DNA of 64,000 nucleotides, taken from Bedellia somnulentella (taxonomy: Eukaryota > Arthropoda > Insecta > Lepidoptera > Bedelliidae). The stretch lies in NCBI GenBank assembly GCA_963576735.1, contig OY755187.1, forward strand, positions 806,001 through 870,000, in the 5' to 3' direction. The translations under genes and the position numbers were made by a program. This document shows, one piece after another, positions 10,005 through 20,450 of this stretch. Under the pieces are notes generated by a model that saw only the letters and a list, made by a program, of their open reading frames with translations, was not told the DNA's origin and searched no databases. Numbering within the stretch: the first letter of the stretch is position 1; each line of letters opens with the position of its first letter.

Positions 10005-11158
10005 CTAGCTTTTTGCCCGCGACTTCGTCCGCGTGGACTTCATTTTTTGCATCCGGTTTACTTTTAAATTACCAAAACACTATCTAAACTTCTATTTTTT
10101 ATATACATTTATATTCCCGCGGGCGTTGTAAAGGATATAAAGGATTTCATTGCCCGAGCTTTATATGAGGTGCTCGATAAATTAGATTTACGTTTGCGAG
10201 GCATTGCGTTAATATGAGTAAACTATAAAAATCTAAACGAAATCTTTAAAATACACAATTCAATCTAAAATAGTAGGAACCAAAAAATATCCCTAACTAA
10301 ACTATAAAAATCTAAACGACGAACAAAGCGCACTAAACTAACCTAACTATTATTCAGCCTACTGCGAAAAACCTAAAATCTATTAAATACTTCAATATAA
10401 TACAATAGTGGAAAGGAATTAAGGATACCAAAGAAAGCGAGCAGCAGTCAGTTCAGTTAAGATAAAACAGCAACTAAGTAAATGACCCGTAAAATTCAAG
10501 TAACGATGATCTATTATTATAAATTCAAGATACAAAAACCAAAAATATGTCGGATCGGAACCAATGCTGTTAACTGTATCAATGAGATTATTTTTAAAGT
10601 TGATTTTTTTTTTTTTTTTTTTTTTTGTTTACCGGTGGGGAAATCCTCATAGGATCCCCCGTCGCTCTCTCGAGCTCTCGCGAGGGGTATGTCGGACTTT
10701 TACCGACTAAAACCCCACCGGTTCGGTGCTGCTGGCCCTGCGGCCTGTGCGGCGTCACCATGACTTGTGTGCCGGGCGGCTGAAGGCCGCCCTGGCGGCG
10801 AAAAGGAGTGTACCTAAGCTAAGTCGGATAGGATTAAAGTTGATGTAATATATTTTGGGTTTATATACTCCAATAAAGAAGAAATCATACCGCGATGTAG
10901 AAAGTACCGACAGCGCCATCTATTGGTAAACATGCAAACAACGCCGCGCTCTTTTATAAGGTTTCAGCTGAAAGGTTGAAGATTTCGCTGCTAAAATCCA
11001 TTAGTGATTCCGGTATAAAAGTACTCTATAATTTAATCTGGACTTCTAACTATATGTCTGCAAAATTTCAAAGCAATCGGTTCGGTAGTTGCAGCGTGAA
11101 AGAAGCACAAATAAACAAACAAACAAACTCACTTTCCGATTTATAATATTAGTATGGA
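10005..11158 (-). mobile_element. Non-autonomous Helitron 1
   Basis: On the minus strand it starts TCCATACTAATATTATAAA (11158 downwards), with the poly-GTTT stretch and ACCGAACCGATTG motif common in lepidopteran Helitrons. It ends in a GC-rich hairpin (CGCG, 8-base loop, CGCG) shortly before a terminal CTAG at 10005-10008. The flanking bases are A and T on the element strand, the expected target. No Rep/helicase coding remains. A LINE fragment is inserted at 10605-10833. Confidence 0.85.
10605..10833 (-). mobile_element. 5'-truncated LINE fragment inside Helitron 1
   Basis: A poly-A tail (poly-T at 10605-10626) follows a GC-rich 3' region on the minus strand. The 11-bp direct repeat TTAAAGTTGAT flanks it at 10594-10604 and 10834-10844. 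The 3' region resembles 42773-43203 (shared GTGGGGTTTTAG, CGGTA, ATGAGGATTTCCCCA), so the two are copies of one family, perhaps an R1-like LINE or a SINE derived from it. Confidence 0.8.
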
Positions 11159-11224
11159 TTTCAATTGAATAAGTTAGTTTTAAAGTAAGCTTGTTTTGTG
11201 CATCTACCCAGATAACTAGTTTAC

Positions 11225-11373
11225 CGATCTCACCTTCCAAAGGTTGTCTGGAAGAGATCGCTTTTAGCGATAAGACCGCCGATTGTACCTCATTGTAAAC
11301 TGTATGATAATTTCTAATGTAAATTTGTGTTTGATGTACAATAAAGAGTTATTCTATTCTATTCTATTCTAAG
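11225..11373 (+). mobile_element. LINE 3' end with (ATTCT)n tail
   Basis: The stretch GGAAGAGATCGC...GCGATAAGACCGCC, then TGTACAATAAAGAGTTATTC and an ATTCT repeat, is a 3' untranslated end of a lepidopteran LINE. The same TAAGACCGCC and CAATAAAGAG elements recur at 63895-64000 with a different tail repeat. No coding part remains. Confidence 0.7.
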
Positions 11374-12223
11374 TGTAGTATCAAATAGTAATTTAGGTTA
11401 TGATCAAATTTTGAAATCTGTGAAAGCTGAGTCTACGCGGAGTAAAGTGTAAGACATTGTATGTATTCATATTGTAAAATACGATTGTCAGATTATTATA
11501 AACCAATAAATAAAACATAAAAGAGTGCAAAAACTTTCAAACGACAAACCGGAATATTAAAACTTTTATCACAAATAAAACATCTCGTTTATGACGTATC
11601 TTCTAAAAATACCTTTCTGCAGAATGTCAATCTAATTATTATTTTATGTCCCACCAACCGCATGGCAAATTTATGTCATAGGTGTACATCATAAAAGTAA
11701 ATGTATCATTTGCACTCGTTATTGCGGAGAGAAAAGCTCGTAAATAATGGCTTATAAAAAGATTCAACACGTGAAAAACATTAAAACCTCTTTCGTTTCG
11801 TTGTTTCTGTAAAAAGGTTTGTTAGTAGGCTGAAAAAAGTCTGTATCCTAATCTGAGCTAGTGAAAATTTCATTACAGTTTTTTATTTCGGCTTTCGATT
11901 CTTTTTTTTTGGAAAATCGGGTTAGAATTAAACTTACGCTTTTGTTAAAATCATTGCTGTAAATAAAGAAAACTTATGATAAATGTTAGTTAATTTTATT
12001 TTATTTTTTATTTTCTTCATTTGTGTTCTCAAAAATTTAGTGTTTATACTGTTTTTTTGTAAACTTGTTTCCACTTGCTGTGTGTATTTTGTAAATTTTT
12101 GTGCCTTTAATAGCAAATAAATAACTTTTCTTTCTTTCTTTCTTTTTTTATAAATCTGAAAATTACAATATAGTTTAATTCGATTCTTTCACAATACTTT
12201 TTTTCACAGAAACCTATATAGTT
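11374..12223. other. AT-rich spacer without genes
   Basis: No supported open frame. It includes a CTTT microsatellite near 12128-12148. Nothing else recognised. Confidence 0.5.
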
Positions 12224-12469
12224 GGCTGTGTCTTAACTTAGAATAGCACTACCCCATTTCTTCCCGTGCGTGTTCGTGAGAGGCAAGTAAGGGTATTGGG
12301 GCTTCTTAGGTCGTTTTTGGGCAATGCGAATGGAGACCAATCACCAAAAAAAAAACTTACAGTCTTTTCCCCAATCAAATTGCAAAAGCGGATCACGGCT
12401 TTCTTTTTCCGAAGCTCTGGCTACTCCTTCTAGGGATTTATAGCCATGATCATATGTATGAATGTATGT
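12224..12469 (+). mobile_element. SINE1 copy, diverged
   Basis: The head GGCTGTGTC...CTTAGAATAGCACTACCCC, the central CTTTTCCCCAATCA block and the tail GGGATTTATAGCC then ATATGTATG match the other SINE1 copies. It is the most diverged copy seen. SINE1 is taken to read from the GCCGTGTGG-like head to the (TATG)n tail. Confidence 0.75.
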
Positions 12470-13080
12470 TTTTAGACCTGAATATATGCCTGAAAACAAT
12501 CTATACAAGGTTACTTTACAATTATTATTTATACCCCTATTTACAAAAGAAAAATTTAGGATACGCTTCATTGCTTTATTTGGTTATGTGGTTTACCCTC
12601 TTCCGAAATACCCACGTGATGGTATTGACAGTTGTTTATATTTTTGATTTATAACAGCTCTATATATGATTTATACATCAGAAAGATCCAGAAATTAATA
12701 AGTAAGGCATAAATCCGCATGTTTTTAGCAAAAGGGTATCGCATGATATTTTGTTTATAACTTTTAACTTAATTAGCAAAACTCTTCCGCCGCTCATATT
12801 CCCTCTTGTGGCGTACTCCCTTATTAAAGCTTAAAATTGCACAACACCTTCTATAGATCATCTTTAAAGGAGATCTATGGTTATATTGACTTATTATAAA
12901 TTACTCTCGTCTATTATTCCCATAATATAATAATAAGCAAGTAAGATAAAGTTCAGAAAAATCTAAATGATCAAATGATCACAACAAAATGTATTCCCTA
13001 ACAAATATCTAGAGCCAAGGCGTTGATATAATTTTGTCAATAGACAAAGGTGGGTTTTGTATCAGAGCAGTATGTAAAAA
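12470..13080. other. AT-rich spacer without genes
   Basis: Short open frames near 12454-12654 start in the SINE tail and have no recognisable motif. Nothing else supported. Confidence 0.45.
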
Positions 13081-14086
13081 AATAAAAATAAAATAAAACT
13101 CATTTATTTCGGACATTGCAAATCCATATTTTTGTTAGTACACACATTAATCTGTCTATTGTTAGTAGAGAATGTATACAAGAGTAAAAATAAATTAAAA
13201 ATTATATACAAATAACAAAAATAAATACTCATTTAGAAGACAACCACATCATGCATCACCAAGCAATTTTTTAACATGCATTTTTATCCAGTGATGAATG
13301 ATGTGACTATCGAACCTATCAGCAATCGCGCTCAGAATGGGGTCGGCAGAGTTACGGTCTCGATGGAGTATCGAGGCGGTTCTTTTACGTAGGATAGTGT
13401 GAAAGCCATCAACCGCTGCTTCCGCAAACATGCCCGAGGCACTGCATCGCCATGGCAAGCCCATCACCGCCCTGAACGCGTTATTGTATTGGACACGTAG
13501 GTAGTTGATCGCACGAGAAATATATTTTACCCACATCGAGCACGAGTAGAACGACTGGCAATATGCCTCAAACATTGTTAGTTTCACTCGACTGGAGCAT
13601 TTACCAAATTTGCGAGCAATCATATTACCCCTCATGGCCAACCCCCTACGTTCCCTCTCAATATCAACATCATCGCTAAGGGTGTCCGTCACATAATGTC
13701 CTAGGTATTTAAATTTCACTACTCTTTTCAGAACCCTATCGCATAGTTTTATATCTGGAACATAGGCAGGCAACTTATTACCACTTTTAAAAACCATAAA
13801 TTCGCTCTTGTCCGCATTGTACATAAGCCCGTGTGACTTAGCATATGACTCGCATATAGATATAAGTCTAGTAAGAGCCCTTGTAGAGGGGCTTAGCAAC
13901 ACCATGTCGTCAGCATAGCTGATGTTGTTAACACATATGCCATCTATATAGCATCCGACCCTGGCGTCGCCGAGCTCCCCTATTAAGTCGTTGACATACA
14001 AGTTGAAGAGGCGCGCTGAGGTTAGACCCCCCTGCCTCACGCCGCACTCCAACCTGTATGATTCCGAATAGGACTCGTTCCACCTC
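13081..14086 (-). pseudogene. LINE A reverse transcriptase, 5'-truncated 3' part
   Basis: The minus-strand frame from about 14086 to 13249 encodes the second half of a non-LTR reverse transcriptase. The GVRQGG...LFNLYVNDL motif precedes the catalytic YADD (13916-13927), followed by the thumb region and a conserved tail with cysteines and histidines. It is open over about 275 codons. A 3' tail of AAATAAAAT type lies at 13081-13110. The polymerase N-terminal half and endonuclease are missing; a SINE3 copy abuts the upstream end. The clade is not certain from sequence alone. Confidence 0.8.
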
Positions 14087-14299
14087 CCACATAGCTAAGT
14101 TATACTTTGTCATAAGACAGTGTATTCGTACAAAACGGCGATAGGAATGCCCCCTATTACGTGAGTACACTGTCCAAGAAAAACGTGGGTACCTTCTCTG
14201 GCAATAAGATGGCGCTGCCATGTGAGTTCAGAAGTATTGGTACCTCTTCCAACCCCTTCGGAGATAAACGGCATGTACGTTTATGTTATGTTATGTTAT
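14087..14299 (+). mobile_element. SINE3 copy, 5'-truncated
   Basis: Matches the 3' two thirds of the full SINE3 at 45694-46075 (CAGTGTATTCGTACAAAACG, GGTACCTTCTCTGG, TATTGGTACCTC) and ends in a (GTTAT)n tail. It lies directly beside the truncated LINE A. Confidence 0.85.
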
Positions 14300-14483
14300 G
14301 GGTACAAGTACATAGCTAATGATATAACATAAACTAAAATAATAAAGAAATCGCTGCAAGTAACCTAAGACACCAAGATTTTGTCTAGATTTCATAACTT
14401 TTTATAGAACTAGCAACTTCAACGAGACTTGGCTAGTTTTTACAGAATTAATAGTTTTGGTGAGATTTAATTTCTTTTATTAC

Positions 14484-14728
14484 ACCTACATACATATACT
14501 CACAGCTATATATCCGTAAAAGGGGTAGTCAGAGCTGAGGAATTGGAAATTCCTCAGCCACTTTTGGAATTTGCGTGGGGGAAAAGATCGTAAAATAAAG
14601 ATTTTGGTGATGGGTCTCCAACCGCATCGCGCAAAAATCCCTTAAAATCCCCAATACTGTTAGTCGCCTCTTACACCTACCGGAAGAAAATGGGTAGTGC
14701 TATTCTAAGCCCACACTACACAGCAGTT
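14484..14728 (-). mobile_element. SINE1 copy, near full length
   Basis: Reading the minus strand: CTGTGTAGTGTGGGCTTAGA head, GGTTGGAGACCCATCACCAA core, TGAGGAATTTCCAATTCCTC region and a short TATG tail at 14484-14500. Target duplications are not clear. Confidence 0.85.
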
Positions 14729-15011
14729 TTTTTTATGACTATTTAAGTGTAATTATTTGAACTAGTGTAATGTAGAATTAAGTTAATCGTTCAACTATGT
14801 TTTCTCGTCAGCATGTCTAGTCTTATCCAGAGTTTTCTTTTTTTTTTATACGCGTTTTAAATGCAGAAAGGTAGACATTCGCCCAGGAGGGAAAAACTAT
14901 TGGCTGCATTTAATTTGAATATGGGTTCTATATCTTTAATACAGCTGAGGGTTCTTCATCAGATACTTCAGACCTTCGATATGTGACATGAAATTAAGCA
15001 GCCCACCATAT

Positions 15012-15165
15012 TACATACATCATACATACATACATATTCTCACGGCTATATTATATATAGAAGGGGTAGCCAGAGCTAAGGAATTAGAAATTCCTCAGCC
15101 ACTTTTGGAAGTCGAGTGGGGAAAATATGAAATATGAAAATAAATATGGTAAAAATAAAGGTATT
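15012..15165 (-). mobile_element. SINE1 copy, 5'-truncated
   Basis: Only the 3' half is present: the CTTCCAAAAGTGGCTGAGGA block, the TAGCCGTGAG motif and the (TATG)n tail at 15012-15036. Five-prime truncation fits reverse transcription from the tail. Confidence 0.8.
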
Positions 15166-15363
15166 ATTTTATGTAAAGCTGATATGTTGATGTCTCTTAT
15201 AGTAATGTTGGCCTCTTGTGTTTTCTAATCAAGGTCTCCGGGTACTTTAGATTTTCGATTATCCTACTTTTTAAAGTTTCCTGTTTATTATGCCATTAAA
15301 CCCTAACTCTGTACCAAATATTAACTCAAATTCAAATTTATTTATGCATTTCTTAGCTGTTAT

Positions 15364-15564
15364 AAGGCGACTAAGGGTATAGGGGCTCTTCATGTGATTT
15401 TTGAGCGATGTGGTTGGAGACCCGTCACGAAAACATTTATTATTACCATCTTTTCCCCAATCAACTTCCAAAAGCGGCTGAGGAATTTCTCATTCCTAAG
15501 CTCTGGCTACCCCGTAAAGGGATTTATAGCCGTGAGTATATGTATGGACTTATGTATGTATGTT
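15364..15564 (+). mobile_element. SINE1 copy, 5'-truncated
   Basis: Begins at AAGGCGACTAAGGG, passes through the core (GGTTGGAGACCCGTCAC) and ends ...GGGATTTATAGCCGTGAG with a TATG tail. The head is missing. Confidence 0.85.
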
Positions 15565-15566
15565 AT

Positions 15567-16731
15567 AAGGTTACAAATAGTCACAACAATACAACATCAC
15601 TATGGACCTTTTGAGTATATCGGAAGTACTAGTTCTATTTGGGTATCATTTAACCTATCACCAATTTAATAAGTTTTGTGTTTCTTAAATAATAGGGTTT
15701 ATCCTCAAAATGGTAGATCTGTCACCAAAATGTAGTCACCAAACAAGGCAAAATCAGTTCCACAATAAATCACCTAAAATCCTGAGATATAAGGTCTAGT
15801 ACCAAATAAATGTTTTTGTATGTATTATAATAGGTGTGTCCTAATAAGTATATAAGCAAACTAATTTAAAGAGATCACCAATAAATCACATTATGTTACT
15901 AGAAAATTACATTAAGTGCAAATAAAAAATTAGGGTTGTCATCATCACTGGTAGTATAAATTATATTTAATTATTTTTTTGCTGAGTAGTAAATAAAACA
16001 ATTAAAGTCAATAATCAATATTTATTGTTTAAAATAATTACCACTGAACAATAAGCGCTGGTTTAAAATAGCTGGCTTATGGCTAGCAGAATAGTAGATA
16101 AAACACTTAATTAAAGCGGAAATACTCAATATTTATTGTTACAAACAATAATTAGCGCTGGTTTAAATTTCGATCTATGTCTGGCTAATCCGATAATATG
16201 TTTGCACATATATTTCTTGTAATTGCCAATTTGTCTCCGCCCCTTTGATATTTTTTCATTAAAATTATAAATTGATGTATTAAATTGGTAACGAATACTA
16301 TTAATTTAATATCTGAACGAAATAAAATGTTACTACTGTATTGGTGACAAAATATCAAATAAAAAGGAGTCGCAGTAAGGTAAGGGATCGATAATCGATT
16401 TATTTGGTGACAGATCTACCACTCTGAGCACAGAGCTATTATTTAAGTAACAAAACTGTCATTATAAGAACGAAGTTTATATTCATGTAATGCAATATAA
16501 TTTTATTGGTTATCGATCTCTTATTTTACACATATATTAACATTAATTTGATAATTCATACCTGGGAACAATTTTTGTTTATCTGAGAACGAAAATATTT
16601 CGTGGCGATAGATCTATTTATTAGGTGATACAACTTGATGACAAATATAAATTTTGGTGATAGAAAATATAGTTCCCGTTCTATTTTGATGATCATGAGT
16701 GAGTGAGCGTGTGAAATAAATGCGGAACTTT
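15567..16731. repeat. Unclassified repeat region with inverted and tandem parts
   Basis: No coding. GGTAGATCTGTCACCAAA near 15711 recurs inverted near 16401-16422 (TTTGGTGACAGATCTACC). Two direct copies of about 100 bp lie at 15985-16188. Short CACCAA/TTGGTG words recur throughout. It looks like a decayed non-autonomous DNA element, but I cannot assign a superfamily. Confidence 0.5.
15985..16188 (+). repeat. Two tandem copies of about 100 bp
   Basis: Both halves contain TAGTA(A/G)ATAAAACA, TCAATATTTATTGTT and AGCGCTGGTTTAAA in the same order. The copies differ by substitutions and small gaps, so the duplication is not recent. Confidence 0.7.
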
Positions 16732-16744
16732 GCTTTCGCTTAAC

Positions 16745-16993
16745 ATACATACATACATACATATACTCACGGTTATAATTCCCTAGAAGGGGTAGCCAGA
16801 GCTAAGGAATATATAAATTCCTCAGCCACTTTTGGAAGTTGAGTGGGGAAAGGATCGTAAAATAAAGGTTTTTGGTGATGGGTCTCCAACCGCATCGCCC
16901 AAAAATCCAATAAAAAGCCCCAATACCCTTAGTCGCCTCTTACGACACCCGTGAGTAGAAAGGGGTAGCGACATTCTAAGCCGGCACCACACG
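16745..16993 (-). mobile_element. SINE1 copy with 13-bp target-site duplication
   Basis: Full-length copy on the minus strand, head CGTGTGGTGCCGGCTTAGAA to tail (TATG)n. The direct repeat GCTTTCGCTTAAC lies on both sides, at 16732-16744 and 16994-17006, and gives exact ends. A long target duplication and a short-repeat tail show mobilisation by LINE machinery. This is the best copy for defining the element. Confidence 0.93.
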
Positions 16994-17009
16994 GCTTTCG
17001 CTTAACTTC

Positions 17010-17729
17010 GGAACTAACGTGTGTGTGACGGAAATATTCTTCATAAAATTGTCTAAAAAAGTTTCCGCAACAGTATATGTTTATGTTTTATGGTTGACTC
17101 ACGATAACACGTGTAACTCCTGATAGCTTAGCAGTTCGGAGCATTCTGACTATATTTGAATACTTTTACGTTTATAATCCTCTCATTCATCACAAATTTA
17201 AAAAATATAACATTATTGCCTATTCATTAAAAAAAGAATCATAGAAATCGGTAGAGAATCATCGAAATTATACATGAAATAAGCCATCGCGCCCGTGACC
17301 AAAACAAAATCGCTACTAATTTACATATTACATACTAGATGGCGCCAGTAATTGCATCCTACATCACATAATGATTTCTTTTTTAGATTATTATAAATAT
17401 TTCATAGCGTTTTATTTCAAAATTTGCTAATAAACGGAAATACTGAACCGTTCATAAAAGCGCATTCAAAATTACCAAACTACACTGTTCAGGGAGTGCT
17501 ATAAATTTAATAAATTAAAAACATTGAGCTAAATTTCACAATGCTTGAGCAGTCACTGAAGAAAGAACATACATACATACATACATATACTCACGCCATT
17601 AGTTCCCATTGGGGTAGGCAGAGACTATTGATCGCCACTTCGCACGATCCTGACAAACCTCTCTGAAGAAAGAAACCTTACATATTTAAAAAACAACGCT
17701 ACCCGTGCGAAGCTGGGCCGATCCACTAT
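17010..17729 (+). mobile_element. Helitron family H3, copy 1, 5'-truncated
   Basis: Matches the minus strand of 22258-23184 closely over its 3' part. It ends in the ACCCGTGCGAAGCTGGG hairpin, but the terminal tetranucleotide is CTAT rather than CTAG. An RTE-like LINE tail is inserted at 17568-17662. No coding potential. Confidence 0.75.
17568..17662 (-). mobile_element. RTE-like LINE 3' tail, 95 bp
   Basis: On the minus strand it reads GTTTGTCAGGATCG...CTGCCTACCCC...GGCGTGAGTATATG then (TATG)n. The 12-bp direct repeat CTGAAGAAAGAA flanks it (17556-17567 and 17663-17674). The related Helitron at 22258-23184 shows the same site without the insert. Confidence 0.85.
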
Positions 17730-17824
17730 ATAAAATATAATTAACCCAGAGTTTAAAGTGCAATTTTAATCTAGGGAGAACACAAACGTAGTAGTTAACT
17801 TTAATATACAATCTTGAAAATTTA

Positions 17825-18124
17825 TCTATACTTATAATAAATCTGTAGAGAGGTCAATTCTGTACATTGAATATACATACATACATACATATACTCACGC
17901 CATTAATTCCCATTGGGGTAGGCAGATACTATCGATCGCCACTTCGTACGATCCTGACAAACCTCTCTAGCTTCGTTTACATCCATCAATCTTTTCATAC
18001 ATGTTCTTTTGTTCTTCATACTTCGGACGCCAGCCTTTTTAAGTACACTCTCAATTTGGTCCAAGTGTGTTCTCCGTGGTCGTCCTCTACTAATTCTACA
18101 TTAAATATATTTTCTATATAACTA
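17825..18124 (+). mobile_element. Fragment of another Helitron 5' end with RTE insertion
   Basis: Begins A|TCTATACTTATAATAAATC, a common lepidopteran Helitron start, and continues about 40 bp before an RTE-like tail interrupts it. The 3' end is not present; the next Helitron copy starts at 18125. Confidence 0.6.
17875..18096 (-). mobile_element. RTE-like LINE 3' end with C-terminal coding
   Basis: The minus strand from about 18090 encodes the end of an RTE-type RT protein: GRPRRTHLDQIESVLKKAG, then a KRLMDVNEA stretch and DRTKWRSIVSAYPNG, closing just before the (TATG)n tail. Twelve-base flanks TACATT(G/A)AATAT at 17863-17874 and 18097-18108 differ at one base and look like the target duplication. 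Its last 50 bases match the SINE1 tail. Confidence 0.8.
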
Positions 18125-18696
18125 TCGGGGGTTGATTAGTGATCGATACTGATGCCAAAAATGCAGTCAGTAAAATTTTTGTCTGTCTGTCTGTCGGTTT
18201 GTATGTTCTTTATTGAAACAAAACGTACTCGACAGATTTTTACGAAACTTGGTAGAATTATTCTTCATACTCCTGGGCAGGTTATAGTACTACTCTACTT
18301 TACTACTCTACTCTTTAGCAAAGAAGTGAAGGGAATTTTTGGGAAAACGGGGGAAGTAACTCCATTTTTTAAGTTTCCGTCGCGTGGGCAGCCTGAATGA
18401 TTATAGTTACATAGAAATTCTACATAAAATTGTCTAAAAATTATCCTTCAATAGCATATGTCTATCTTTTATGGTTGACTCACAATAACACGTGTAACTC
18501 CTGATAGCTTAGCAGTTCGGAGCATTCTGATTATATTTGTTTACTCTTACGTTTATAGTTATCTCATTCATCTCTCATTTAATAAAGTTTACACCCATTC
18601 CATAAAAAAACATAGAAATCGGTATAGAAACACCAAACTTATACATGAAATAAGCCATCGCGTCCTGTCGTCGCACGTGAATACTGAATCATGCTA
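18125..18696 (+). mobile_element. Helitron family H3, copy 2, 3'-truncated
   Basis: Starts TC after an A, then GGGGGTTGATTAGTGATCG, GCAGTCAGTAAAATTTTTGTCTGTCTG and the same body as 22258-23184 read on the minus strand. The match fades after GCCATCGCG near 18662, and a LINE is inserted at 18708. Confidence 0.75.
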
Positions 18697-18707
18697 TAAG
18701 GATTATT

Positions 18708-19570
18708 TTTAGCTTCTCGCCTCTCCCAAGGCCGAAACAGAAAATTAGAATTTTAAATGGGAGAGGCGGTACTCCCCGACAAGAGCACAGTCGGTCGGGG
18801 TCAGGGAGTCAGGTTCAAGAACCGACAGACGATCCGAGCCGTATCGAGCAGCACCGCTTTCTGCATCTGTGCTGGAACCGACACGCCACAGAAATCCTAC
18901 CGCTTCAAGTTGGTCGCGAGGCTGGTTGGAATTAACCCGTTCACGGACAAAACAATTGGGATTATTTCTGTCGAAGTCACACCCCACATGTCGGTGATCT
19001 CGTGGGCCAGATCGAGATACTTCCGACGCTTCTCGGTTTCGGCTTTCACGAGACCCTCGTCATGAGGGATAGTGACATCCACTAGAAATACCCTCGACTG
19101 CGACCGATCCCATACCACGATATCAGGCTTATTCGCTAGAATAGTCCTGTCCGTGATAACGGATCGGTCCCAATAGATTTTGGCACGGTCGTTTTCTAGG
19201 ATTGGCTCCGGCAGATACTTGTAATACGGCAGCCTCTGTTGCAAGAGTCCGTATTTCAGAGCGAGCTCCTGATGCAGGATTTTGGCTGCTTGGTTGTGTC
19301 TGTGCAAGTACTCAGTGTTAGCAAGAGCCGAACAACCGGAAATAACATGCCTAAGTGACTCTCCGGGACGGCCACATGCTCGACAGATGTCTGTGGTACC
19401 GTCCTTTAGGATGTATTTCCGATAGTTCCGCGTCTTGATAACCTGGTCTTGTATTGCACAGACAAAACCTTCGGTTTCCCCAAAGAGGTCCCCGAAACGC
19501 AGCCAATGCAGGGAGGCTTTACGGTCCACGAAAGGTTCGTGAAGTACCTTGTAAAACCTCCCATGCAGCT
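18708..19570 (-). pseudogene. LINE with restriction-like endonuclease, C-terminal part
   Basis: The minus-strand frame from 19570 to 18897 encodes a CCHC knuckle (CRACGRPGESLRHVISGC) followed by a KPDIVV...FLVDVTIP block with a later conserved Lys. This is the order seen in R2/R4/NeSL-type LINEs, whose endonuclease is PD-(D/E)xK-like. A stop at 18897-18899 and a frame change break the last 50 residues. The RT core is missing (5' truncation). The 11-bp repeat TAAGGATTATT at 18697-18707 and 19571-19581 marks the insertion. Confidence 0.75.
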
Positions 19571-19749
19571 TAAGGATTATTATTATTAAGGATTTTACTA
19601 TAAAGGATTTTCTTTATTTATTCTTTAACTAGCAGCCCGTCCCGGCTTCGCTCGGGAATAATTATTTAACATTTTGTTTTTTATTTTATTACATGTATTA
19701 TTATTTTAATATATTTTTTTAAAGTTTTAAGCTGTGTTATATTTTTTTG

Positions 19750-19993
19750 CTGTGTAGTGTTGGCTTAGAATAGCACTACCCCATTTCTTCCGGTGGGTGT
19801 ACGTAAGAGGCGACTAACGGTTTTCGGGCTTTTAAATGATTTTTGGGAGATGCGGTTGGTGACCCATCACCAACAACCTTTATTTCACCATCTTTTCCCC
19901 ACACAACTTCCAAAAGTGGCTGAGGAATTTCTGATTCCTTAGCTCTGGCTACCCTTCTAGGGATTTATAGCCGTGAGTGTATGTATGTATGTA
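19750..19993 (+). mobile_element. SINE1 copy inside Helitron 2
   Basis: Full-length, from CTGTGTAGTGTTGGCTTAGA to (TATG)n. The 15-bp direct repeat TGTTATATTTTTTTG at 19735-19749 and 19994-20008 flanks it exactly. Confidence 0.92.
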
Positions 19994-20073
19994 TGTTATA
20001 TTTTTTTGTATTTATATTTAGATATATTTTTTTTATTTTTCATAATGAGTAATTACATCAAAAGCCATTCAAT

Positions 20074-20450
20074 TTATAGAGTTAGAGCTTCCCTGTAAAC
20101 AATATTTGACGTTGTTGTATTTTGGGGCAGCAAAATAAATTGATGTTCAGGAGCTCCCACCCGCGACAGGCCAACGTACAGTTGACCGTGAGTAAAACAA
20201 TTCTTTCGTAGGTCAATCCCTACTAATTTGAAGGTTTGGCCTTGGGACTTATTAATTGTTAAAGCAAATGATGTTTTAACCGGAAATTGTAGCCGTTTAA
20301 ATGGAATTGGCAGATCAGTTGGGATCATCGGTATCCTCGGTATATGAGCTAATTGACCGGCTGCTGGGCCTGTGATAATAGTCGCTACAATTAAATTTTG
20401 CTTTAACTCTTTGATAAGCAGCCTCCCGTACCCCTTCGTGACGCCTGCAA
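20074..20450 (-). pseudogene. Helitron Rep/helicase, C-terminal Pif1-like remnant
   Basis: The minus-strand frame encodes the end of the Pif1-family helicase of Helitron transposase: an ITGPAAGQ...IPRIP region, FKRLQFPVKTSFALTINKSQ (helicase motif V) and HGQLYVGLSRV (motif VI). About 120 residues survive of a protein that is normally well over 1000. The frame is open from about 20450, further than the ATG at 20328. It unwinds DNA during rolling-circle transposition in intact elements; here it is only a relic. Confidence 0.88.

Noticed and set aside
18757..19065. Plus-strand frame of 102 codons
   Set aside because: Shadow of the minus-strand LINE endonuclease frame.
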